Source: Rhodopseudomonas_A palustris_F (GTDB taxonomy: Bacteria; Pseudomonadota; Alphaproteobacteria; Rhizobiales; Xanthobacteraceae). From it: a DNA stretch of 64,000 nucleotides. Shown one piece after another: positions 8,864 to 18,222 of the stretch. The notes under the pieces are model-generated. The model had not been told where the DNA came from. It worked only from the letters and a program-made list of their open reading frames with translations, and ran no database searches. Both the position numbers and the translations under genes were made by a program. Location of the stretch: contig NC_007925.1 of the NCBI RefSeq assembly GCF_000013745.1, positions 682,001 to 746,000 of the forward strand. The letters run 5' to 3'. Position 1 is the stretch's first letter; the number at the start of each line of letters is the position of its first letter.

Positions 8864-10177
8864 ATGAGCGAAATCGCCGTCAATCGGAGCGTTCTCGAAA
8901 CCACATTGTCTGGCGCTTTCGAGCGTCGCAGCAATTTTGGAGCCCACGGTTGGTCGATCATCCTGATCGAAGCCGCACTGTTGTGGATTTCGTCCGGCTC
9001 GGTGGTGCATGGCCTCAACATCATCCTGCCGGCGCTGACCGCGACCTATTCGCTTGACAACACTCGCCTTCTGGCGTTGGCGACGCCGGCCTCCTGGGCC
9101 TCCATCCTCGCCGGCCTCGTTGGCGCCTGGGTTTGCGCCCACATGGGGCCAAAGTTTCTCATTCTGCTCAGCCTTACCGGCGGCGGCATCGCCTTCGGGC
9201 TGCTCGGCACTTGGGGCAGCACGACCGGTTTCTTCATCCTCTTTTCGATAGTCTGTTTCTTCGACACCTGTCTTGCCTATATCGGCGGGCCGACGCTGGT
9301 GACGAGTTGGTTCCCGCGCAAGAAGGGTCTCGCCTTCGGTTGGGCGACGATGGGCCAGACGTTCTCGACGGCAACCTACGTGCCCTATGTGGCCTTTTGT
9401 TTCGCGACCTTCGGCATTCAAAGAGGGTTCTGGGGCATTACGTTTCTGATGGCGGTGATGGCGGTTGTGGTCTGGCGCTTCGCCGCCGATACGCCGGAAG
9501 CGCTGGGCTGCGCGCCCGACAATATGCCGATGTCTCCCGAAGAGATCGACCGGTCGCGCCGCGATCAGGAAGCGTTCGTCGATCCGATCACCGTTCGCCA
9601 ATTGCTCGGGATGCGCGACGTCTGGTTCATGGGCCTCGCGTTCGGCGGTCTCTACATCATCATCGTCGGTCTGCTGTCGCAATTCGTGGCGCGGCTCATC
9701 GCGATGGGCTACCCGCTGAATACAGCCATTCTCTATATGTCGATCGCGGCGATCATCGGCGTGCCAGGGGCCTATATGTGGGGCTGGCTCAGCCAGAAGC
9801 TCGGCGTCAAGGCCTGCGCGATGCTCTATCTCGGCTGGTACGCGGTCGCGCTGGCGATCAACATCTTCGAACTCAATACTGTGACGATGTGGATCTCGCT
9901 CGTCATGATCGGCGAGGCGCTCGGCGGAGCGACCAACCTGTCGATGTCGATCGTGGCAGAGAAATTCCCGCGCGGCGCCTTCGTCAAAGCCTGGGGCGTG
10001 GTCAATCCGATCCAGTCGATCGTGCGCTGCTGCGCCTTCGCGATCCTGGCCTTCGGGCTCACCTATCTCGGCGGTTTCCGTGGAGCCTATTCGATCCTGC
10101 TTGGGATCGCGTTGATCTCCATGTTTCTACTTTGGCTGATCGACACCACGCCAGTCAGGACGACGGCCATGACATGA
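8864..10177 (+). CDS. MFS transporter, first of a tandem pair
   Basis: A 437-residue major facilitator with about twelve hydrophobic segments and a central cytoplasmic loop (about 205-245). It resembles oxalate/formate-antiporter-type and monocarboxylate MFS carriers. ATG 8864 is chosen because GGGAAG lies five bases upstream; ATGs at 8825 and 8828 are in frame but lack this. It is closely similar to the next gene (shared HGLNI, LATPASW-like, TYLGG and NPIQSI/QPIQSI segments). It probably imports the organic acid or cyclic diketone used by this operon. Confidence 0.85.
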   Translation: MSEIAVNRSVLETTLSGAFERRSNFGAHGWSIILIEAALLWISSGSVVHGLNIILPALTATYSLDNTRLLALATPASWASILAGLVGAWVCAHMGPKFLILLSLTGGGIAFGLLGTWGSTTGFFILFSIVCFFDTCLAYIGGPTLVTSWFPRKKGLAFGWATMGQTFSTATYVPYVAFCFATFGIQRGFWGITFLMAVMAVVVWRFAADTPEALGCAPDNMPMSPEEIDRSRRDQEAFVDPITVRQLLGMRDVWFMGLAFGGLYIIIVGLLSQFVARLIAMGYPLNTAILYMSIAAIIGVPGAYMWGWLSQKLGVKACAMLYLGWYAVALAINIFELNTVTMWISLVMIGEALGGATNLSMSIVAEKFPRGAFVKAWGVVNPIQSIVRCCAFAILAFGLTYLGGFRGAYSILLGIALISMFLLWLIDTTPVRTTAMT

Positions 10178-10331
10178 GCCGCGCGCTGACTGGAACGGGC
10201 TGACGGCCCGCCGCGCCAACCAAGCCACATTTTTCGAATCTCGAGCCGCGACCCGACTGGGCGCGGAACGGGAGCGCTTGCCCCCGCCCGCCACCTGCGT
10301 CCGGGAAATTCCTCAAACGGAGTGAAATGTC

Positions 10332-11609
10332 ATGAGTCAGACTATCAGCATACCCATCGACGTCAGCGATACGCGATCGAACTTCGGCAAATGGGGATGG
10401 TCGGTCGTCACCATCGAAGGCTTGATGCTATGGATCGCCGCCGGCGTTCAAGTGCACGGCCTCAACATCATGGTGCCGGTACTGTCCGAATACTTCGACA
10501 TCCCAAAGACGACCTTGTTGTTTTGGGCGACCCCGGCCTCCTGGGGCTCGGTGGTGGCGGCTTATGTGCTCGCCAAGGTAGTTGAGTGGAAGGGCGCCAA
10601 GTTCACCATCATTTTCAGCCTCATCGCCTGTGCACTTTGCTTTGGTTTGATTGGAACATGGAATTCCGTTGCTGCCTTCGTCGTGCTGTTTTCCGGCGTC
10701 TGCTTCTTCGGCTCGGGCTACGCCTACATCGCCGGTATGGCGCTGATCGCCAACTGGTTCCCCAAGAAGAAAAGCCTCGCCCTGGGCTGGGTCACGATGG
10801 GGCAGACCATGTCGACCGCCTTGTTCGTGCCGATGCTGGCGGCTTTCTTCGGCTTCTTCGGCGTCCAGTACGGGTTCTGGGCGGTGTCGGCAATCATGGT
10901 TGTGCTGCTCATTCTGGTCATGTCCTTCGTCGTGGATACGCCCGAAGAGCGCGGTTGCACGCCCGACAACGTACCGATGACCGCCGCGGAAATCGCGCAG
11001 TCGAGGGAAGAGCAGGAAAACTACGTCGTTCCCTTCAGCTCGCTGCAACTGCTCGGCATGCGTGACGTCTGGCTCATCGCTCTCGGTTCGGGCGGCATTT
11101 ATGTGGTGCTCGTCGGCGTCCTGTCGCAACTCGTGCCGCGCCTGATGGCGTTGGGCTACTCGCTCCAGACCGCCATTCTGTTTCTCTCGATCGCTGCCTT
11201 CATTGGCGTTCCCGGCGCCTATATTTGGGGATGGCTCGGCCAGAAGGTCAGCACCAGGACCAGCCTGATCATCTATAGCCTGTGGTGGTTGGTTGCGGTG
11301 ATGTTGAACATGTTCGAGTTCAACACCTTCACGCTCTATGCCTCATTAGGGATGATCGGTCTCTCCTTCGGCGGCGCGACCAATCTCACCACTTCGATCG
11401 TCGCCGAGAAATTCCCGCGGGCGGCTTTCATCACGGCGTTCGGCGTGATCCAGCCGATCCAGAGCATCATCCGCTGCTGCGCCTTCGCGATTCTCGCCTT
11501 CGGCCTCACCTACCTCGGCGGTTACACCGGCGCTTATGCGTTGCTCGCCGGCGTAGCGGTGCTCAATGCGCTGCTGTTCTGGGCTACCGACCCCACACCG
11601 GTCGCCTGA
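10332..11609 (+). CDS. MFS transporter, second of a tandem pair
   Basis: A 425-residue twelve-helix major facilitator, paralogous to the preceding gene over its whole length. GGAG is just upstream of the ATG. The 154-base gap to the first copy is the largest inside the run so far and could carry a processing site or promoter. Two related but diverged carriers suggest either two substrates (for example parent compound and a ring-opened acid) or uptake plus export of an organic acid. Confidence 0.85.
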   Translation: MSQTISIPIDVSDTRSNFGKWGWSVVTIEGLMLWIAAGVQVHGLNIMVPVLSEYFDIPKTTLLFWATPASWGSVVAAYVLAKVVEWKGAKFTIIFSLIACALCFGLIGTWNSVAAFVVLFSGVCFFGSGYAYIAGMALIANWFPKKKSLALGWVTMGQTMSTALFVPMLAAFFGFFGVQYGFWAVSAIMVVLLILVMSFVVDTPEERGCTPDNVPMTAAEIAQSREEQENYVVPFSSLQLLGMRDVWLIALGSGGIYVVLVGVLSQLVPRLMALGYSLQTAILFLSIAAFIGVPGAYIWGWLGQKVSTRTSLIIYSLWWLVAVMLNMFEFNTFTLYASLGMIGLSFGGATNLTTSIVAEKFPRAAFITAFGVIQPIQSIIRCCAFAILAFGLTYLGGYTGAYALLAGVAVLNALLFWATDPTPVA

Positions 11610-11742
11610 GCTCGCGCTGGAGGCCGCCCGAGTGGGGCCTCCGCCAACAACCGGGGGGAGGGGAGCCCGCGCCCCGCTCCCCCGTCCGCCCAGGCGTCCC
11701 TTTCGCGCTCCCCTGAACCAAAAACAACAAGGTCCTCTTCCC

Positions 11743-12915
11743 ATGTCCGACGTCGTCATCGTCTCGGCGGTTCGCACCGCTATTGGCTCCTTCAATGGCG
11801 CGCTAGCATCGCTTGCTGCCCACGAACTCGGCGCAATCGTGATCCGCGCCGCCCTGGAGCGCGCCGCGGTCGCGCCGCAGGAGGTCGACGAAGTCGTGTT
11901 CGGCCAAGTCCTCGTAGCCGGCCATGGTCAGAATCCGGTGCGTCGCGCCGCGCTCGCCGCCGGCCTGCCGGTGGCCTCGACCGCCTTCGGTCTCAGCCAG
12001 GTCTGCGGCTCGGGCCTGCGCTCGGTGCTAATCGGCGCGCAGATTATCGCCGCGGGCGATGCCGACATCCTGGTCGTCGGCGGCCAGGAGAGCATGAGTC
12101 AGGCACGCCACGCCATCCACCTGCGCTCCGGCGTCAAAATGGGTCCGGCACAACTCGTCGACACGATGGTCGTCGACGGACTTTGGGACGCGTTCGCCGA
12201 CTACCACATGGGCCAGACGGCGGAGAACATCGCCGAACAGTGGGGGCTCAGCCGTGCCGAACTTGACGCCTTTGCCGTCGCTTCACAGCAGCGCGCCGCA
12301 GTAGCGCGCACAGCTGGACGTTTCGACGATGAGATCGTCCCGGTCAAAGTCGCGGGCCGCAGGGGCGACGTCATCGTCGCGGAAGACGAATACATCAAGC
12401 CCGAGACGACGCCGGAGGGCCTGGCCAAGTTGAAGCCGGCATTCTCCAAAACCGGCAAGGTCACCGCCGGCAACGCCTCCGGCCTGAATGACGGCGCCGC
12501 CGCGCTGGTGCTGATGACCGCCGCAGCGGCCCAAAAGCGCGGATTGATCCCGCTCGCCCGCATCGCGGGGGGCGCCGTCGCTGGTGTCGATCCGTCGATC
12601 ATGGGCATCGGCCCGGTGCCCGCCTCGCGCAAGGCGCTCGGCAGAGCCGGCTGGAGCATCGCCGATCTCGACCTGATCGAGGCCAACGAAGCCTTCGCGG
12701 CGCAGGCAATCGCCGTTGTCCATGATCTCGACCTTGATCCGGCCAGGGTCAACGTCAACGGCGGCGCGATCGCGCTCGGCCACCCGGTCGGCGCCTCGGG
12801 CGCGCGCATCCTCGTGACGCTGTTGCACGAGCTTCGGCGCCGCGACGGTCGCAAGGGCCTCGCCACGCTCTGCGTCGGCGGCGGCATGGGCGTCTCGCTG
12901 TGCGTCGAGCGCTGA
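11743..12915 (+). CDS. Acetyl-CoA acetyltransferase (thiolase), second copy
   Basis: A 390-residue biosynthetic/AtoB-type thiolase with Cys88 (QVCGSGL), His347 (GHPVGASGA) and Cys377 (CVGGGMG). It would split acetoacetyl-CoA into two acetyl-CoA, the last carbon step before Pta-AckA just downstream. The ATG is placed at MSDVVIVSAVRT, the standard family N-terminus; the ribosome site (AAGGTCC) is modest. The 133 bases before it are very C-rich and carry no gene. Confidence 0.9.
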   Translation: MSDVVIVSAVRTAIGSFNGALASLAAHELGAIVIRAALERAAVAPQEVDEVVFGQVLVAGHGQNPVRRAALAAGLPVASTAFGLSQVCGSGLRSVLIGAQIIAAGDADILVVGGQESMSQARHAIHLRSGVKMGPAQLVDTMVVDGLWDAFADYHMGQTAENIAEQWGLSRAELDAFAVASQQRAAVARTAGRFDDEIVPVKVAGRRGDVIVAEDEYIKPETTPEGLAKLKPAFSKTGKVTAGNASGLNDGAAALVLMTAAAAQKRGLIPLARIAGGAVAGVDPSIMGIGPVPASRKALGRAGWSIADLDLIEANEAFAAQAIAVVHDLDLDPARVNVNGGAIALGHPVGASGARILVTLLHELRRRDGRKGLATLCVGGGMGVSLCVER

Positions 12916-12962
12916 GTGCCAAAGCATCTCCCGTTTCCATTTCTCAAAGGAGTGTCAGGATC

Positions 12963-14312
12963 ATGACCGACACATCACCGCTTGTACTTGTCATCAATTG
13001 CGGTTCGTCGTCGCTGAAATTTGCGCTTTTCGACCTCGATGAGAGCGACGCGTTTCTGACCGGCCTCGCCGAGAATCTTGGCGAAGCCGACGCCAGCATC
13101 CGCATCACCATCGACGGCGAACGCACATCGACGAGCATTCCGGGCGCCGATCACACCCGCGCGCTCGCAGGGCTCGTGGCCTTCCTCGAAGGCCGCTGCC
13201 TGCTGCCGCGTATCGCCGCGGTGGGCCATCGCGTCGTGCACGGAGGCGAGCGCTTTACCCATTCGGTGGAGATCTCGTCCGAAGTCCTCGACGGGATCGA
13301 GGACTGTTCAGCGCTCGCGCCGTTGCATAATCCGGCCCACCTGATTGGCATCCGCGCCGCACAGGCGGCGTTGCCGGGGGCGCGCCATGTCGCCGTGTTC
13401 GACACAGCCTTCCACCAGACGCTGTTGCCGGCCGCCTATCTGTACGCGCTGCCACAGCGCTACCGCCGCGAACTCGGCGTGCGCCGCTACGGTTTTCACG
13501 GCACCTCGCATCGCTATGTAGCGGGCCGCACCGTGGACCTGCTTGGTCTCGACCCGCTCGATCACGGCATCGTCGTTGCCCACCTGGGCAACGGGGCGTC
13601 CGCGACCGCCTTGTGCAACGGGGCGAGCGTCGATACGTCGATGGGCATGACGCCGGCCGAAGGCCTCGTCATGGGCACGCGCAGCGGCGACGTCGACGTC
13701 GGCGCCGTGCTGCACATCGCTCGTGCCGAGGGACTCGACCTCGACGGCATTGACAAGATGGTGAACGAGACGAGCGGTCTGCTCGGCCTCTCGGAACTCT
13801 CCAATGACTGCCGCACGCTTGAGAAGGCGGCTGCCAACGGGCACGCTGGCGCGGCCGAAGCGCTGTCGGTGTTCGTCCATCGCGTCGCCCGCACTATCGG
13901 CGGCCTCGCCATGTCGTTGAAGCGCCTCGATGCCATCGTGTTCACGGGCGGCATCGGCGAGAACTCGGTCCATGTCCGCGCCGCGGTGCTGTCGCATCTA
14001 AGCGTGCTCGGCATTGAGGTCGACGAGGCCGCCAACGCCGCCGTTCCACATGGCGGGATCGGCATCGTCAGCCGCGCGCGCCATCCGGTCGCGCTTGTCG
14101 TGCCCACCGACGAAGAACGCATGATCGCCTCCGACGCTGCCGCGATCGTGCTTGAACGCGGCCTCAAGGCGCCTCAGTCGATCCATATCCGCGCTGCCAT
14201 TCTGTCACCTCCGGTCGCTCTTGCCGCGCCGACGAACGAAGAACGCACGATCGCCCACGACGTTGTCGCGATCGTATCTGACCGCGGCCTCACGGCGTCG
14301 CGGGCGATTTGA
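12963..14312 (+). CDS. ackA: Acetate kinase with a duplicated C-terminal segment
   Basis: A 449-residue acetate/propionate kinase of the ASKHA fold, interconverting acetyl phosphate + ADP and acetate + ATP. Residues matching the Methanosarcina enzyme are present: Asn12, Arg90, Asp147, His179, Arg240 and Glu384. The family is normally about 400 residues. The extra length comes from a 42-residue tandem duplication at the C-terminus, in which the PTDEERMIASD motif holding Glu384 recurs as PTNEERTIAHD. AAAGGAG is upstream of the ATG. With pta next to it, it would yield ATP from the acetyl-CoA made by the thiolases. Confidence 0.92.
   Translation: MTDTSPLVLVINCGSSSLKFALFDLDESDAFLTGLAENLGEADASIRITIDGERTSTSIPGADHTRALAGLVAFLEGRCLLPRIAAVGHRVVHGGERFTHSVEISSEVLDGIEDCSALAPLHNPAHLIGIRAAQAALPGARHVAVFDTAFHQTLLPAAYLYALPQRYRRELGVRRYGFHGTSHRYVAGRTVDLLGLDPLDHGIVVAHLGNGASATALCNGASVDTSMGMTPAEGLVMGTRSGDVDVGAVLHIARAEGLDLDGIDKMVNETSGLLGLSELSNDCRTLEKAAANGHAGAAEALSVFVHRVARTIGGLAMSLKRLDAIVFTGGIGENSVHVRAAVLSHLSVLGIEVDEAANAAVPHGGIGIVSRARHPVALVVPTDEERMIASDAAAIVLERGLKAPQSIHIRAAILSPPVALAAPTNEERTIAHDVVAIVSDRGLTASRAI
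14085..14309 (+). repeat. 126-bp diverged tandem duplication inside ackA
   Basis: The second unit starts at 14211, exactly 126 bases (42 codons) after the first, so the frame is kept. Copy 1 encodes PVALVVPTDEERMIASDAAA and copy 2 PVALAAPTNEERTIAHDVVA; similarity continues through RGLKAP / RGLTAS. The DNA copies have diverged clearly, so the event is not recent. The second copy is cut short by the stop codon. Confidence 0.85.
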
Positions 14313-14324
14313 GGATGAGTGAAC

Positions 14325-16388
14325 ATGACCAAAATTAAACATCCGCGTGGGCTGTTTGTCGCCCCAGCCTCGTCGGACTTCGAGGTTTCCGCCATCTCGC
14401 TCGGGCTCGTTGACTCGCTTAGAGCCCGCGGCCTCGCAGTGGGCTACGTCAAGCCGATCGGCGATCCCGGCGCGATGCTAAACGACCGCTCCTCGGCCTT
14501 CGCCCGTCGTATGTTCGGCCTCAAGACGCCCGAGGCCATTCCGGCGGAGCGTGCAGAACAAATGATCATCGCCGGACGCTCGGCGACGCTGCTCGAAGAG
14601 GTGGTGGCGCTCGTCAGCGAGTTGGGCGACGATCTCGACATCGTTGTCGTCGAGGGCGCTGCGCTTGCCGACGGCCACGGTCTGCTCGCCGAGTTCGGCT
14701 TCGCGGTGGCGCGCAACCTTTCGGCCGACGTCATCCCTGTGATCAGCGGGCGCGACAGCGGGGCGGCACGAATCGGCGGTGCACTGATCGACGCCGTCCA
14801 TCGCGCCGGCGGGGCGGAGAGCTGCGCGGGCGCGATCGTGATTCGTTGCCCGGACGGGGAGCTCGCGCCGCTGCGCGATCTGTCTTTGCCCGTGCGGTTG
14901 CTCGGAGTGCTACCCGAGGACCCCGGCCTCGCCGCGCCGCGTCTTTCCGATGTCGTCGCCGATCTCGGCTTCGAGGTGCTGCATTCCGGGCAGCTCGCCG
15001 ACGCGCGCATGCGCGACGTGATCGTTGCGGCCCGCGGGCCCGAGCATATCGTCGACCTGCTGCGCCCTGGAACGCTCGTCGTCACCCCTGGCGATCGCCA
15101 CGATGTCGTCATCACGACGGCGCTCGCCTCCACCAGCGGCATGCCGATAGCGGGATTGCTGCTCACCTGCGCTGCCGCTCCCACCGATTCGCTCAATGCT
15201 TTCCTGATGCCGCGCTTCGGCGGGTTGACGGTGCTCAAGACCGAACTGCAAACGTTCGAGGCGGCGATGAAGCTCGGCGAGTTCGACCGCGGCGTGCGCA
15301 GCGACGATGCCCGGCGCATGGAACGGCTGATCGCTCACGCCAGCGAGAACCTCGACCTCAGTCTGATGTCGACGGCATCGAAGCGCAGCAGCGGCGAAGC
15401 CATGCCGCCGCCGGTGTTCCGTCACAAACTGATCCGCGCCGCCCGCGCCGCCGCCCGCCGCATCGTGTTGCCCGAAGGCGATGAGCCGCGCACGCTGGCC
15501 GCCGCCGCCGATTGCACGCGTCGCGGCATCGCGCACTGCGTGTTGCTGGGCGAGTGTTCCGAGGTGCGCAACGTCGCGGCCCGTTATGGTGTCGACCTGC
15601 CCGGCGACATCGAAATCCTCGATCCGGCCAGCCTGCGCGCCAGCTATGTCGAGCCGATGGTGCGATTGCGCAAGTCCAAGGGACTGACGCCCGAGGAAGC
15701 GCTGTCGCAGCTTGAGGACAATGTCGTCCTCGCCACGATGATGCTGGCCGAGGGGCATGTCGATGGGCTCGTATCCGGCGCCGTACACACCACTGCCTCG
15801 ACGGTGCGCCCGGCGCTGCAACTGATCAAAACCGCGGCCGGCAGCTCCTTGGTGTCGAGCGTGTTCTTCATGCTGATGCCGGATCAGGTGTTGGTCTACG
15901 GTGACTGCGCGGTAAATCCCGACCCGACTGCCGAGCAGCTTGCCGAGATCGCGGTGCAATCGGCCGACTCCGCCGCCGCCTTCGGCATTGAGCCAAGGGT
16001 GGCTATGATTTCCTACTCGACCGGTGAATCGGGGACGGGCGGCGACGTCGACAAGGTCCGGGCGGCGACGGAGATTGTTAGAAAGCTGCGGCCTGAACTC
16101 GCGGTCGATGGGCCGATCCAATACGACGCGGCGACAGTTGAAAGCGTCGGGCGGCAGAAGGCACCGGGCAGTCCGGTCGCCGGTAGAGCCAATGTGTTCG
16201 TTTTCCCCGACCTCAACACCGGCAACACCACCTACAAGGCGGTGCAGCGTTCGGCCGACGTCATATCGATCGGACCGATGCTGCAGGGACTTCGAAAGCC
16301 GGTCAACGACCTGTCGCGCGGCGCGCTGGTCGACGACATCATCTACACCATCGCCATCACCGCCATGCAGGCGGCCCAAGCGAAATAA
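14325..16388 (+). CDS. pta: Phosphate acetyltransferase, long form
   Basis: A 687-residue long-form phosphotransacetylase (acetyl-CoA + phosphate to acetyl phosphate + CoA). It has an N-terminal P-loop-like domain (about 1-190), a DRTGG-type middle domain (about 200-330) and the catalytic PTA domain (about 360-685, with SGAVHTTASTVRPALQ, SYSTGESGTG and PDLNTGNTTYK). The P-loop is degenerate (APASSDFEVSA in place of a GTxxGKTS-type loop), so nucleotide binding there is doubtful. ATG 14325 follows ackA by 12 bases; a GTG at 14319 is an alternative. Confidence 0.92.
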   Translation: MTKIKHPRGLFVAPASSDFEVSAISLGLVDSLRARGLAVGYVKPIGDPGAMLNDRSSAFARRMFGLKTPEAIPAERAEQMIIAGRSATLLEEVVALVSELGDDLDIVVVEGAALADGHGLLAEFGFAVARNLSADVIPVISGRDSGAARIGGALIDAVHRAGGAESCAGAIVIRCPDGELAPLRDLSLPVRLLGVLPEDPGLAAPRLSDVVADLGFEVLHSGQLADARMRDVIVAARGPEHIVDLLRPGTLVVTPGDRHDVVITTALASTSGMPIAGLLLTCAAAPTDSLNAFLMPRFGGLTVLKTELQTFEAAMKLGEFDRGVRSDDARRMERLIAHASENLDLSLMSTASKRSSGEAMPPPVFRHKLIRAARAAARRIVLPEGDEPRTLAAAADCTRRGIAHCVLLGECSEVRNVAARYGVDLPGDIEILDPASLRASYVEPMVRLRKSKGLTPEEALSQLEDNVVLATMMLAEGHVDGLVSGAVHTTASTVRPALQLIKTAAGSSLVSSVFFMLMPDQVLVYGDCAVNPDPTAEQLAEIAVQSADSAAAFGIEPRVAMISYSTGESGTGGDVDKVRAATEIVRKLRPELAVDGPIQYDAATVESVGRQKAPGSPVAGRANVFVFPDLNTGNTTYKAVQRSADVISIGPMLQGLRKPVNDLSRGALVDDIIYTIAITAMQAAQAK

Positions 16389-16503
16389 CCCTGCGCCGAG
16401 CGGGGCGCTCATGCCTCGGATGCATAACGGGGCGCGCAAGGAAGAATTTCCGTCGCGCGCCCTTCTTGACCATTGTGAATTCCAGCCCAACGAGGAGAAG
16501 CGC

Positions 16504-17262
16504 ATGGGACGTCTGAAGGGAAAAATTGCCATCGTCACCGGATCGAGTTCCGGCATCGGCAAGACGACGGCAGAAGTTTTCGCCCGCGAAGGCGCGACCG
16601 TTGTGCTAGTGGCGCGGCGCGAGAATCGGCTGAGCGACCTCAGGGCCGGCATCGAAGCCAACGGCGGAGAGGCCGAGTATATCGTCGCCGACCTCGCTCT
16701 GCGCAGCGAATGCGAGAAGGTCGTCGATGACGTGATTGCCAAGTTCGGCCGCATCGACATTCTCGTCAATAATGCCGGCATTCCCGACAGACACATGCCG
16801 ACAAGCCGCACCTCAGACGAATTGTGGGACAGCGTCATCGCCGTCGATCTGACGAGCGTCTTCTACCTCTGCCGCGCGACGCTGAAGCACATGGAGGAAC
16901 GCGGCTCCGGCAGCATCGTCAACATCTCGTCGATCGGCGCGCGTGGCCTCGCCGGTGCTGCGTATTCCTCGGCCAAGGCTGGGCTCCTTTCGCTTACGCG
17001 CAACATCGCTATTCAGTACGCGGGAAAAAACATCCGCTGCAACGCCACGCTGCCGGGACCGACGCCGACCGAACTCAACACGCCCGAGGCGCTGGCAACG
17101 TTTGATCCCGAAATGCCCGCGATCACCGCCCGGCATTTCGACCTGAGCGTGCCCGAATGCAGCACCGAGGATCAGGCCAACGCCATTCTGTTCTTCGCTA
17201 GCGACGAGTCCAAGGGCCTGACCGGCCAGTGCCTTACCGTCGACAACGGCGGAACGCTATGA
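16504..17262 (+). CDS. SDR-family NAD(P)-dependent oxidoreductase
   Basis: A 252-residue classical short-chain dehydrogenase: TGSSSGIG at 12-19, NNAG at 89-92, Ser142/143 and Tyr154-x3-Lys158 (YSSAK). GAGGAG is five bases upstream of the ATG. It ends the BKACE/thiolase/Pta-AckA run. Two roles fit: oxidising a beta-hydroxy acid to the beta-keto acid used by BKACE (3-hydroxy-5-oxohexanoate dehydrogenase-like), or reducing a polyphenol ring like phloroglucinol reductase, also an SDR. VARREN at the end of beta-strand 2 suggests NADP(H). The substrate is not resolved. Confidence 0.85.
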   Translation: MGRLKGKIAIVTGSSSGIGKTTAEVFAREGATVVLVARRENRLSDLRAGIEANGGEAEYIVADLALRSECEKVVDDVIAKFGRIDILVNNAGIPDRHMPTSRTSDELWDSVIAVDLTSVFYLCRATLKHMEERGSGSIVNISSIGARGLAGAAYSSAKAGLLSLTRNIAIQYAGKNIRCNATLPGPTPTELNTPEALATFDPEMPAITARHFDLSVPECSTEDQANAILFFASDESKGLTGQCLTVDNGGTL

Positions 17263-17363
17263 CGGCCAAGCCCCGATAGCATCGACGGGCGCCCACAGAT
17301 CTCGGACAGCGCGAGGTCTGCGCGGCGCCGTCGTTCCCGGCGCGCCACTTCTGGGACAAGACG

Positions 17364-18026
17364 ATGACGATAAAGGCAATCATTTGGGACTTCGGCGGCG
17401 TGTTTACTTCGTCGCCGTTCGACGGATTCCGCGCATTCGAGCAGGCCCGGGGCCTGCCGCGCGACTTTCTCCGCGGCGTGAACGCCACTAATCCGCATGA
17501 AAATGCATGGGCGCAATTCGAGCGCGCCGAGATCGGCGCCGAGGCTTTCGATAGCGCCTTCGCCGAGGAATCCGCGGCGCTAGGCTATCGGGTGCGCGGC
17601 GCGGAAGTGTTGTCGCTGCTCTGCTGTGATATCCGGCCGGCGATGGTCGCGGCACTGAAAGCGTGCAAAGGCCGCTACAAGCTCGGCTGCATCACCAACA
17701 ACGTTCCGAGCGGCTTTGCGCCGGGCATGAGCGACGACGCGGAGGTGGCCGCGGCGATCGCCGACATTTTCGCACAGTTCGATCACGTCACCGAAAGTTC
17801 GAAAGTGGGTCTGCGCAAGCCCGAACCGCGCATCTACCAACTGATGTGCGACGCGTTGCAGATCGCGCCGCGGTCTTGCGTCTATCTCGACGACCTCGGC
17901 GTCAATTGCAAGCAGGCCGCCGCGCTCGGCATGATCGCGATCAAGGTGCAAACTGGCGAGCAGGCGCTCGCCGACCTGTCGCGTACACTGGGTCATGAAC
18001 TGGGGAGAACGACGATCACTGCGTGA
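17364..18026 (+). CDS. HAD-superfamily hydrolase, subfamily IA
   Basis: A 220-residue HAD hydrolase. Motif I is IIWDFGGVF with nucleophile Asp9; the usual +2 acid/base aspartate is glycine, as in soluble epoxide hydrolase/ACAD10-type HADs. Motif II is ITNN (115-118), the lysine region is KVGLRKPEPRIY (about 147-158) and motif IV is YLDDLGVNCKQA. Loss of the +2 Asp makes an ordinary phosphatase role uncertain. It begins 101 bases after the SDR and may be a separate unit. Confidence 0.8.
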   Translation: MTIKAIIWDFGGVFTSSPFDGFRAFEQARGLPRDFLRGVNATNPHENAWAQFERAEIGAEAFDSAFAEESAALGYRVRGAEVLSLLCCDIRPAMVAALKACKGRYKLGCITNNVPSGFAPGMSDDAEVAAAIADIFAQFDHVTESSKVGLRKPEPRIYQLMCDALQIAPRSCVYLDDLGVNCKQAAALGMIAIKVQTGEQALADLSRTLGHELGRTTITA

Positions 18027-18222
18027 GGTCGGGTCGTGCGGACGCCGCCTCCGCCGTGCACTCCGCTCGCCACTGGTCGGCCGCGACAGATCGGTGCCGT
18101 CGCTGCGATGAGGTGGGCGAGTGGCTGATGCAGAATCCGTTTCACACTGCGCGCGCACGAAGGATTCGAACGCCGGAAATGTTCAAAGCCGTCTCTTTGA
18201 GACATCTGCATGGAGAAAGAAG

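Noticed and set aside
14910..16838. 642-codon minus-strand frame opposite pta and the SDR gene
   Set aside because: It crosses two well-supported genes on the other strand and has no recognisable domain.
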